Origin: Rouxiella sp. WC2420
GTDB taxonomy: Bacteria > Pseudomonadota > Gammaproteobacteria > Enterobacterales > Enterobacteriaceae
Assembly: GCF_041200025.1 (NCBI RefSeq)
Contig: NZ_CP165628.1
Span: forward strand, 868,001-932,000
Direction: 5' to 3'
DNA length: 64,000 nt
In this document: positions 27,354 through 35,383 of the stretch, in pieces
Position numbering within the stretch: the first letter of the stretch is position 1
How the letters are laid out: every line of letters begins with the position of its first letter
Made by a program: the position numbers and the translations under genes
Notes under the pieces: generated by a model
Databases searched by the model: none
What the model was told of the DNA's origin: nothing
The model's input: the letters and a program-made list of their open reading frames with translations, nothing else

Positions 27354-28288
27354 CTTGCTCTCCTTGGGTCAATCATCACCTGCACAATGTCGGTTATCAG
27401 GAAAATTAGTGAAACCAGCACCGAAAGCACGATAACCAGCCCCTGAATCATCGGATAATCACGGCTGAAAATGCTGTCGACCATCAGGCGGGCAATGCCC
27501 GGTACGGCGAATACGGTTTCGGTGATAACCGCGCTGCCAATCGTGGTGCCGATATTCAAGGCAAACAGGCTGAGCATCGGGATCAGTGAATTACGCAATA
27601 CGTGGCGCATCAGAATCACTCGCGTACTCAGGCCTTTGGCGCGTGCAAAAGTGACGTATTCAGCGTCGAGCACGGCGATAATCGAGTTTCGCAGGCTGCC
27701 AATCAGTACCGAAGTGATGCTCACTGCCAGCGTTAACGCCGGTAAAAACAGGTGATAAACACGTTGACCAAAACTGTCGCCGTAGCCACCTACCGGAAAC
27801 CAGTGCAACTGGGCGGCGAAAATAGTCAGTAAAACCAGTCCGATGTAGAAGGAGGGCATCGATAGCGTGACCTGCGACGCGCCGCGAATGGTGATATCGG
27901 TGGCGCTGTTGCGTTTTAACGCCGAGACAAAGGCCAGCGGGATCGCCATAACGATCGCGAACAACGCCGCCATGCCGGTCAGCAGCAAAGTGACCGGTAA
28001 ACGTTCGGCAATCACTGAGGTGACCGGCGCGTGCATGGCGTAAGAGTTGCCCAGATTCCCCGTCGCAACCTGACGCACAAAATACAAGAACTGCACCGGT
28101 AAGGGCTGGTCCAGACCCAATTCTTTATTGATTCGCGCCACGTCGGCGTCGGTCGCACGATCGCCAATCATCGCACTCGCCGGGTCGCCCGGCAGTAGGC
28201 GCACGATGGTAAAGGTCACCACCAAAATCACCAGCAGCGTGGGGATGATTAACAGTATGCGTTTTAAAATATATGAAAATTCAGTCAA
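27350..28288 (-). CDS. Peptide ABC transporter permease (DppB-like)
   Basis: This 312-residue permease has the standard DppB/OppB features: LPGDPASAMIGDRA near residue 30, and the coupling loop FARAKGLSTRVILMRHVLRN toward the cytosol. It lies 80 bp after the binding-protein gene and overlaps the next permease by 4 bp, so translation of the two permeases is coupled. Confidence 0.9.
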   Translation of the reverse strand: MTEFSYILKRILLIIPTLLVILVVTFTIVRLLPGDPASAMIGDRATDADVARINKELGLDQPLPVQFLYFVRQVATGNLGNSYAMHAPVTSVIAERLPVTLLLTGMAALFAIVMAIPLAFVSALKRNSATDITIRGASQVTLSMPSFYIGLVLLTIFAAQLHWFPVGGYGDSFGQRVYHLFLPALTLAVSITSVLIGSLRNSIIAVLDAEYVTFARAKGLSTRVILMRHVLRNSLIPMLSLFALNIGTTIGSAVITETVFAVPGIARLMVDSIFSRDYPMIQGLVIVLSVLVSLIFLITDIVQVMIDPRRAR

Positions 28289-28368
28289 GGGATGACCTCA
28301 AACCTTGATACTCAAGGCTGCAATTTAATTAATTACAGCCTTAAGTCGTGGGTTTTAATCGTGTTTGA

Positions 28369-29961
28369 TCACTTCTTCAGCCAGGTTGAGGTGAAGATAT
28401 TATTCCCGAGCGGGATCTGCACAAATCCCTGTACGTCTTTTTTCAACGCAACGGGATAGGAGCTTTCATACAGCGGAATCGTTGGGCCGGTGCTGTTATA
28501 AATGTCCTGAATTTCTTTGTACTCTTCCTTGCGTTTGGCTGGATCAGTCTCTTTCTGCGAGGCCTCGAACAGCTGATCTAACTTGTCGCTTTTCCAGCCT
28601 GAATGCAGCGCCTGAATATTTTTCGAATAGGCGTAATAGGAAGTGATTTCGTTGGGATCGGCGATGTCATCGGTCCAGGGGCCAATACGTGTACTGAAGT
28701 TGCCTTTGCGGAAGTTGGCGTTCAGCGTGGCGTTATCCATCTGATTGATCGTGAGTTTAACGCCAATCTGTGACCACATTTGCTGTAAGCCGGTGGCAAT
28801 GCTCAGGCTGTCTTCGTTACCCGCCAAAATATTCATGCTGGTGGTAAAACCGTTGGGGTAACCGGCCTCTTTCATCAACGCCTGCGCTTTTTCGACGTCA
28901 ACCGGATACAACGGTTTAGTGCCGGAGTTAAGCGGTGTCGAGGTCGACATAAATGAGGTCATCGGTTTGCCGATTCCAAAAGTGACCAGCTGAATAATGC
29001 CATCTTTATCAGTCGCATAGTTCAGAGCCTCGCGAACCTTGGGATTGGCCAGCGGGTTCGGTTTGCCGTCGATTTCAGGGCGAGCGTTAACACTGCCGAC
29101 TTCTACACGGGTCGATGGGAACAGTTTCATGTCAAGCGACGCATTGCCCTGCAACTCCTTTACCCGTGAGTAAGGGATAAATTCCGCACCGTCCAGCTCG
29201 CCGGACTGGAGTTTAAGAATACGCGTGGCGTCATCGGGCACAATTTCAAACTTGATGCTGTCCAGGTATGGCAGCGCCTTGCCGTCCGCACCTTTCGCCC
29301 AGTAATAAGGGTTGCGCACCAGCGTCATGGTGGAGTTATGCTGCCAGGATTTGAGGATAAACGGCCCTGAACCCACTGGATGTTCGGCGAACGCCGCGGC
29401 CTTGTCGTGATCGGTCGCGCCGGGCTCAGCTTCGAACTGTTTCTCCGGCATGATCGCGGTGTTAAATACGGTTAACGCGCTGAGGATCGCCGGGTCTGGA
29501 TGAGAAAGATGCACCACCACGGTATGTGGATCGCTGATGCTTACGTTATCGATTGCGCTGACCAGAAACTGCCATACGCCGTTGCCTGGTTTGGCGGCAC
29601 GTTCCAGCGACCATTTCACATCTTGCGCAGTAATTGGCGAACCGTCAGAGAATTTGGTATCAGGACGCAGGGTGATGGTCAGGCTTTTGCCATCGTCAGA
29701 CAGTTTCCACGCGGTGGCGAGGCCCGGTTTAATCCCTTTACCGTCATCGGTTGGCAGTAGCAGCGTGTCGTAGAGGTTCGAGAGGATCCAGATATCGTTA
29801 TTGCTTTCGTTCAGGACGGGTTCAAGGAAATTACTGTCGGCGTAACGGCCATAGACCAGTGTGCCACCGCGCTGTACTACCTCGGCGGCATGCGCGGACA
29901 GCGTGCTGAGCGCGCCGGTTGCGAGTAAGGCTAACAAGGTCAATTTTGTCTTAACTTTCAT
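28369..29961 (-). CDS. Periplasmic peptide/solute-binding protein (DppA-like, SBP family 5)
   Basis: This 530-residue protein has a signal peptide (STLSAHAAEV cleavage region) and the family 5 fold, with the opening GGTLVYGRYADSNFLEP and the pattern DGKSLTITLRPDTKFSDGSP. ATG 29961 is chosen over 29967 because the GAGGGG ribosome site is then 7 bases away. Family 5 proteins bind di- or oligopeptides, nickel, glutathione or glycosides. The divergent enzyme genes suggest an amide-containing ligand here. Confidence 0.9.
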   Translation of the reverse strand: MKVKTKLTLLALLATGALSTLSAHAAEVVQRGGTLVYGRYADSNFLEPVLNESNNDIWILSNLYDTLLLPTDDGKGIKPGLATAWKLSDDGKSLTITLRPDTKFSDGSPITAQDVKWSLERAAKPGNGVWQFLVSAIDNVSISDPHTVVVHLSHPDPAILSALTVFNTAIMPEKQFEAEPGATDHDKAAAFAEHPVGSGPFILKSWQHNSTMTLVRNPYYWAKGADGKALPYLDSIKFEIVPDDATRILKLQSGELDGAEFIPYSRVKELQGNASLDMKLFPSTRVEVGSVNARPEIDGKPNPLANPKVREALNYATDKDGIIQLVTFGIGKPMTSFMSTSTPLNSGTKPLYPVDVEKAQALMKEAGYPNGFTTSMNILAGNEDSLSIATGLQQMWSQIGVKLTINQMDNATLNANFRKGNFSTRIGPWTDDIADPNEITSYYAYSKNIQALHSGWKSDKLDQLFEASQKETDPAKRKEEYKEIQDIYNSTGPTIPLYESSYPVALKKDVQGFVQIPLGNNIFTSTWLKK

Positions 29962-30198
29962 TACCATGCCCCTCTGTTCATCAGAATAAAGTGCTCGTCA
30001 GGAAAAATATTTTTGCCTTCTAAACTGCCAAGGCGAAACCTGTAAAAATGCTGTTGAGGATTGTGTTCTAGTTAACTAATACGATATTTGAAGCATTGGT
30101 CACGGATTGTCAATAATTCGTGCAAAAAAAATGCAACAAAGTGGCTGAGGGTTGAGTGTGGAGATAATTTGCGCGTTTTTTTATGATAACGGCTTGCA

Positions 30199-30240
30199 TT
30201 GATGTAAAAAACAGCATTATTGTATTATCAGACCAGTACA
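30199..30240 (+). promoter_or_regulatory. Candidate promoter and overlapping operator for the GntR operon
   Basis: A -35 TTGATG (30199-30204) and -10 TATTAT (30223-30228) are 18 bp apart. The -10 lies inside a TGTA-N12-TACA inverted repeat (30221-30240), which would suit autorepression by the GntR protein starting at 30257. Confidence 0.45.
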
Positions 30241-30256
30241 GTTACCAAGGCAGGCC

Positions 30257-31252
30257 ATGGAATTCCACCTCGACCGTACCTCTTCGATTCCGTTGGGCGC
30301 ACAGCTGCGCGGAACCATTGAATATGCAATCACTTTTGGCGCTTTGAAGCCCGGCGAGCAGCTACCTTCGGTCAGGGAAATGGCCGATCTGCTCGGGGTT
30401 GCGCCAATGACCGTCGCGCATGTTTATCGTGAATTAAAAGCGGCAGAGCTGGTTTACAGCAAACCCGGCGCAGGAACTTTTATTGCTGATGCTTCGGCGT
30501 TGCTGGGTTCATCCGGTGCGCATTTGAGTGAGCTGCATCAGCATCTTGATGCCTTGATAAACTGCGGAATTTTAATGGGTTACAACGCCACCGATTTGGG
30601 CGCGTTAGTAAGTAACCGCTTCAGCGAAAGGCAGCGCCAGTTAAGAAAGAAAACGGTCTTTCTTATTGGTAATTTTATTGATGCGGCGCGCGATTACGCC
30701 AATTGTATCGCCGAAACGCTGGGTGAAATTGCCGAGGTTGAAGCAACCACGTTAACTAGTCTGAAAAATGATGAATTGCTGCGTCAACGGGTAAGTCACG
30801 CCGATTTACTGCTGACATTCGCCCATCGTCGGCGTGAAGTCAGTCAGTTGATGCCCGGACAGCCGTTGTTGAATATCAGCTTTATTCCTTCTGAATCGAC
30901 GCGTCGCTCGCTGGCTTCACTGGAGCCGTTGACCAAAACGTTAGTGGTGTCGATTTTCCCGGAATTTACCTCGTTGATGACTCACGGTGTCGAGCGTTTT
31001 GCACCGCACGTTACTTTGGTCACTGTGGTTCATCGCAATGATCCGCAACTTGCCGAGCTTATCAAAGAGACCGATGCGCTGGTTTACGCAACAGGCGCTC
31101 AGGATCTCATCTCACAGCTTCGTGAGGGGCAAATTTCTTTTGAATACAGGCATGTTCCTGATGCAGGGGAAATTCAGCGGGTGGTCGTACCGCTGCTGCA
31201 ACAGGGTATTTTTCAAGCGTCCAACACCGGGGACCTTAATGAAAATCAGTGA
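30257..31252 (+). CDS. GntR-family transcriptional regulator
   Basis: This 331-residue protein has an N-terminal GntR winged helix (GALKPGEQLPSVREMADLLG, about residues 30-50). Its long C-terminal region is not the FadR, HutC or aminotransferase (MocR) domain in an obvious way; it has a Rossmann-like character (TKTLVVSIFPEF, DALVYATGAQDL). AAGG precedes the ATG. It is divergent from the Dpp-like importer and overlaps the creatininase gene by 14 bp, so it probably controls both units. Confidence 0.85.
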   Translation: MEFHLDRTSSIPLGAQLRGTIEYAITFGALKPGEQLPSVREMADLLGVAPMTVAHVYRELKAAELVYSKPGAGTFIADASALLGSSGAHLSELHQHLDALINCGILMGYNATDLGALVSNRFSERQRQLRKKTVFLIGNFIDAARDYANCIAETLGEIAEVEATTLTSLKNDELLRQRVSHADLLLTFAHRRREVSQLMPGQPLLNISFIPSESTRRSLASLEPLTKTLVVSIFPEFTSLMTHGVERFAPHVTLVTVVHRNDPQLAELIKETDALVYATGAQDLISQLREGQISFEYRHVPDAGEIQRVVVPLLQQGIFQASNTGDLNENQ

Positions 31253-31934
31253 GATGAATTGGCAACAGCTGGAGAACTATCTTGCCACCGACGATCGTGC
31301 GATTGTGCCGCTGGGCAGTACTGAGCAGCACGCGTACCTGAGCCTTTCCGTAGACTCGATTCTGGCAGAAAGGGTAGCATCTGAGGCCGCAGAGCCTTAT
31401 GGTATACCTGTCTTCCCGGTTATGCCTTTTGGCATGACACCCGCGTTTAGCGATTATCCCGGCACCATCAGTCTGAGCATGAACACCTATGTGGCTCTGC
31501 TCAACGACATTCTCAACAACCTGAAACGTCAGGGATTTCGCCGCATATTATTTGTGAACGGCCACGGCGGTAACTCACCGGCGCAGAACATTATCAGCGA
31601 GTGGATGGTCAATAATCCCGGCCTGACGGTGCAGCTGCATAACTGGTGGAATGCGCCTAAAACGCTGGAAAAAGTACTTTCTATCGATTCGGTGGCTTCG
31701 CACGCCTCGTGGATGGAAAATTTCCCGTGGACACGGCTGGCGGGGGTAACTCAGCCGCAGCAACAGAAACCGATGGTAGATTTGACGGCGCTACGCAAAC
31801 TCGACCCGACAAGGGCGCGGGCCTATCTCGGGGACGGCAACTACGGCGGATATTATCAGCGTCCCGACCAGGAGATGCTGGCAATCTGGGAAATCGCTCT
31901 GGCGGAAACGCGCGAGATTATTGACGCGCTTTAA
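31239..31934 (+). CDS. Creatininase-family amidohydrolase
   Basis: This 231-residue protein shows the creatininase-family motifs: the metal-binding GSTEQHAYLSLSVD (Glu, His, Asp) at about residues 20-33 and the glycine-rich NGHGGN near residue 105. Members open cyclic or linear amide bonds (creatinine, formamide intermediates, the MftE peptide). The family fits an amide substrate delivered by the divergent Dpp-like importer. ATG 31239 lies within the end of the GntR gene (14-bp overlap, GGGGA upstream). Confidence 0.88.
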   Translation: MKISEMNWQQLENYLATDDRAIVPLGSTEQHAYLSLSVDSILAERVASEAAEPYGIPVFPVMPFGMTPAFSDYPGTISLSMNTYVALLNDILNNLKRQGFRRILFVNGHGGNSPAQNIISEWMVNNPGLTVQLHNWWNAPKTLEKVLSIDSVASHASWMENFPWTRLAGVTQPQQQKPMVDLTALRKLDPTRARAYLGDGNYGGYYQRPDQEMLAIWEIALAETREIIDAL

Positions 31935-31987
31935 TCCGCAACGATGCTACCGCTGTTTCGAAGATTTTTAACTCGGAGGTAGAACTG

Positions 31988-33082
31988 ATGTCAGTAGCCA
32001 CTCTGGTTGAAGAAGATATGTATCCCTATCAGCCGCAGGCGCTGTCGCCCATCGTCATTTGGGGCGCAGGCGCCATCGGCGGCGCAATAGGCGCATCGCT
32101 TATTGAATCCGGCCGCTCGGTTATTTTTGTTGATAATGTCGCCGAACATGTCGAGGCGATCAATTTGCACGGCCTGCGTATTACCGGCCCGCTCGGGGAG
32201 CGAAAGGTTCAGGCTCAGGCCTATCTGCCCCAACAGCTTGAAGGTTTTTATAACTGCGTGCTGCTGGCGGTCAAATCTCATCATACCCCTGACGCAATTC
32301 ACCAGATAGCGCCTCTGTTAGCCCCGGAAGGCTATGTTGTTTCAATGCAGAACGGCCTTAACGAGCGAGTCATTGCCGATGTCATTGGCGTCGAGCGCAC
32401 GGTCGGGGCATTCCTTAATTTCGGAGCCGATTTCATTGAGCCGGGCGTGATTCATCATGGCGGCCGTGGCGCTGTCGTGCTCGGCGAACTGGATGGCATT
32501 ACCCGCCCGCGCACCGAAGAACTTTACAGCCTGCTGCTTAGCTTTGATTCATCGGCAATCCTGACCCCGAATATCTGGGGATTTCTGTGGGCCAAGATGA
32601 TCTACGGCGCGCTGCTGTTTGCCACTGCGCTCACCGATGACAGCATCGCCGACGTGCTGGCAATGCCAAAATTCAGACCGGTGCTCACCGCGCTGGCGCG
32701 TGAATTAGGTGCTGTCGCGCACGCGCAGGGTATTGTTTTGCAGGGCTTTGATGGCTTTGACCCCTCGGCTTTTCTGCCGGATGCCACGGAGGAGCACACC
32801 TCGCAATCGTTTGACGACATGGTGGCTCACAATCGTCGCTCGGCCAAATCCCACTCGGGAATTTGGCGTGATTTGGCGGTTCGCAAGCGCCAGACCGAGA
32901 TTGACGCGCAGATAGCCCCCGCTATTGATATTGGTATCGGATTCAATCTGCCGATGCCTTTGACCACGCGGTTAGTTAACCTGATTCACTTGGTTGAGCG
33001 CGGCGAATTGCCGCAGACCCTGGAAACGTTGGCGCTGCTTGAAATTAACGAGGCTGGAAGTCCCTATGCAAAATCCTTTTGA
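31988..33082 (+). CDS. 2-dehydropantoate 2-reductase-like (PanE/ApbA family) oxidoreductase
   Basis: This 364-residue protein has the dinucleotide-binding GAGAIGGAIGASL near residue 25, AVKSHHT, and a catalytic Lys in LWAKMIYG. It is longer than canonical PanE (about 300 residues). In an operon with a creatininase-family hydrolase and an SDR, it is more likely to be a catabolic hydroxy-acid or keto-acid reductase than the pantothenate enzyme. It is followed by the SDR gene with a 17-bp overlap. Confidence 0.85.
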   Translation: MSVATLVEEDMYPYQPQALSPIVIWGAGAIGGAIGASLIESGRSVIFVDNVAEHVEAINLHGLRITGPLGERKVQAQAYLPQQLEGFYNCVLLAVKSHHTPDAIHQIAPLLAPEGYVVSMQNGLNERVIADVIGVERTVGAFLNFGADFIEPGVIHHGGRGAVVLGELDGITRPRTEELYSLLLSFDSSAILTPNIWGFLWAKMIYGALLFATALTDDSIADVLAMPKFRPVLTALARELGAVAHAQGIVLQGFDGFDPSAFLPDATEEHTSQSFDDMVAHNRRSAKSHSGIWRDLAVRKRQTEIDAQIAPAIDIGIGFNLPMPLTTRLVNLIHLVERGELPQTLETLALLEINEAGSPYAKSF

Positions 33083-33830
33083 TTACTCGCAGCGCACGGT
33101 GTTGGTGACCGGCGCGGCGCAAGGTTTTGGTCGTGCAATTTGTCTGGCTTTTGCCGAGCGCGGTGCGCAGGTGATTGCCTGCGATATCCAGAAAGGATTG
33201 GTGGAGGAGACCGCTGCGCTTGCTGGCGAACGTTGCCTCGCTGTCGAGGCGGATATCAGCGATCCCGCTGCGGTAAACGCGCTGTTTGCTGCGCTGCAAG
33301 AGCAGGGCTTGAGTGTCGATACGCTGGTCAACAATGCGGGTGGCGTGGTCGGGCAGCAGGGCCAGCCGGTGGAAGAGGTGACTTTTGCCCAGTGGCAGGC
33401 CATCGTGGCGGTGAATCTTAACGGCGCGTTTTTGATGTCACAGGCTGCGGTGAGTGGAATGAAGCAGCGCAAATTCGGCCGTATCATTAATATTTCCAGC
33501 GGAGCAGGGTTGGGAGTTAGTTTGACTGGCATTCAGGCCTACGCCAGTGCAAAGGCCGGGCAGATTGGCCTGACTCGACAGCTTGCTCACGAGCTGGGGC
33601 CGTGGAATATTACAGTCAACAATGTCGCGCCGGGGTTTGTGCGCAGCAATCCTTCTACCGAAAGGCAGTGGGAAGCGATGGGCGAAGAAGGGCAGCGGCG
33701 GCATGTGCAAAATGTTGCTCTCAAGCGCCTTGGAACCGCTGAAGATATCGCCCACGCAGTGCTGTACTTTGCTTCCGACTGGGCCAACTGGGTCAGCGGC
33801 CAGATCCTCTCCGTGGATGGCGGAAAATAA
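33066..33830 (+). CDS. Short-chain dehydrogenase/reductase (SDR)
   Basis: This 254-residue classical SDR has GAAQGFGRA, NNAGG, ISSGAG and the catalytic YASAK. Residues near the C-terminus (ILSVDGGK) are the family's usual ending. ATG 33066 overlaps the PanE-like gene by 17 bp and has GGAAG upstream. It is the last gene of the operon before a hairpin terminator. It is probably a second oxidoreductase in the breakdown pathway of the imported compound. Confidence 0.88.
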   Translation: MQNPFDYSQRTVLVTGAAQGFGRAICLAFAERGAQVIACDIQKGLVEETAALAGERCLAVEADISDPAAVNALFAALQEQGLSVDTLVNNAGGVVGQQGQPVEEVTFAQWQAIVAVNLNGAFLMSQAAVSGMKQRKFGRIINISSGAGLGVSLTGIQAYASAKAGQIGLTRQLAHELGPWNITVNNVAPGFVRSNPSTERQWEAMGEEGQRRHVQNVALKRLGTAEDIAHAVLYFASDWANWVSGQILSVDGGK

Positions 33831-33840
33831 CAATTATTGC

Positions 33841-33863
33841 GGCTCTCTATACTGAGAGCCTTT
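33841..33863 (+). terminator. Rho-independent terminator after the SDR gene
   Basis: GGCTCTC (33841-33847) and GAGAGCC (33854-33860) form a perfect 7-bp stem with a 6-base loop, followed by TTT. Confidence 0.65.
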
Positions 33864-34084
33864 CCCCTTATAGTCTTCGCAATAACCTCTATAATCACAA
33901 AACCTTATCCTTTATATTGTTGTGTAAATTATCACTCTTAGTGACTTGTTTTGTCATACTTGCTTACGTAATCTTTACGTTGCCCTAAAAACAGTCTACC
34001 GGTAAATTCTGGATAATGGGCCTTTCGGTTGAACGACCCTTTTCAGCTGTTTTCTTCCCATCACTGTGCGAACTTAAGAAATTT

Positions 34085-35383
34085 ATGCTGCCAACTGCCT
34101 CACCTCGTTCCAAAAGCCGCAAAACTTTGTGGTTTATCATTGCTGTGATCGTATTGGCGGTCTTGGCCTGGTTTTTCTTTTTTCATAAGAGTGCAAGCAC
34201 ATCCGGTGGTGCGCCGGGTGGTAACGATCATCGCCAGCACGGGATGCGCGGTGGCATGCGCGGTATGGCAGGAGCGGGGGGGCCAACGCCGGTGCAGGCT
34301 GGAGTTGCAGAACAGGCTAACGTGCCAGTGTATCTGCGCGCTTTGGGTACGGTAATCCCTAATGCTTCGGTGACGGTGACCAGCCGCGTCGATGGCCAGT
34401 TAATGAAGGTATTTTTCACCGAAGGGCAGAAAGTTGAAGCCGGGCAGTTGCTGGCACAGATTGATCCGCGCAGCTATCAGGCTACGCTGGAACAGTATCA
34501 GGGTGATTTGGCGCAGAATCAGGCACTTGAGAAAAGCGCCCAGCTGACTTTGGCTCGTTATCGTAAACTTTATGCTCAGGACTCTCTGGCGCGTCAGGAT
34601 CTGGAAAGCCAGATTGCCACAGCTGGTCAGTACAGTGGCGCAGTCAAAGCCGATCAGGCTCAAATTGATGCTGCCAGGCTAAATCTAATTTATGCCCGTA
34701 TTACCGCGCCAATCAGCGGCCATGTTGGCCTGCGCCTGGTGGATCCGGGCAATATTGTCAGCAGCGGTTCAACTACTGGCATAGTCACTATTACCCAGAC
34801 TCAACCGATCGCTGTGACCTTTAGCGTGCCGCAAAGCAACCTGCAAACCATCCTTAAAGCTTTGCGTGGCGGGCAAACTCTGCCTACGACGGCATTTGAT
34901 CAGGACGGCGACAAGGTTCTGGCGCAAGGCAAGCTACAGTTTATGAGCAATGAAATCGACACCAGTACCGGCAGCGTCAAGCTTAAAGCGGTGTTCGACA
35001 ACAACGATGATGCGCTGTATCCGAATCAGTTTGTCAATGCGCGCTTGCAGGTTGGAACGCTCGAAAACACTACCGTTATTCCATCTGCTGCCTTACAGCT
35101 AAGCTCCGACGGCGACTTTGTTTATGTCATCAAGACCGATGGCAGCGTGACCCGTACCGCTGTCAAAGCGGGTCCAAACTATGGCGACGATCAGATTGCC
35201 GTGTTGTCTGGCGTCAAGCCGGGCGATCGGGTGGTTACTACCGGTATCGACAGACTGAACGACGGCACCAAAGTTCAAGTCGTGACTGCAGCGAGTGCAG
35301 CAGCCTCGGCGACAGGCACCGCACAGCCCGATAAAACCGGCGTAGATAAAGCCACCACCGGCAAAGACAGCGGGACTAAATGA
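34085..35383 (+). CDS. mdtA: RND efflux periplasmic adaptor MdtA (MuxA-like)
   Basis: This 432-residue membrane fusion protein has one N-terminal membrane anchor ([19 protein letters not shown]), a Gly/Met-rich linker and the lipoyl/hairpin/beta-barrel domains ([21 protein letters not shown]). E. coli MdtA (415 residues) shares the TSRVDGQLM and TTGI segments. I chose ATG 34085; ATG 34016 would add 23 residues. It links the MdtB/C pump to an outer-membrane channel. The mdtB start overlaps its stop by 4 bp. Confidence 0.88.
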   Translation: MLPTASPRSKSRKTLWFIIAVIVLAVLAWFFFFHKSASTSGGAPGGNDHRQHGMRGGMRGMAGAGGPTPVQAGVAEQANVPVYLRALGTVIPNASVTVTSRVDGQLMKVFFTEGQKVEAGQLLAQIDPRSYQATLEQYQGDLAQNQALEKSAQLTLARYRKLYAQDSLARQDLESQIATAGQYSGAVKADQAQIDAARLNLIYARITAPISGHVGLRLVDPGNIVSSGSTTGIVTITQTQPIAVTFSVPQSNLQTILKALRGGQTLPTTAFDQDGDKVLAQGKLQFMSNEIDTSTGSVKLKAVFDNNDDALYPNQFVNARLQVGTLENTTVIPSAALQLSSDGDFVYVIKTDGSVTRTAVKAGPNYGDDQIAVLSGVKPGDRVVTTGIDRLNDGTKVQVVTAASAAASATGTAQPDKTGVDKATTGKDSGTK

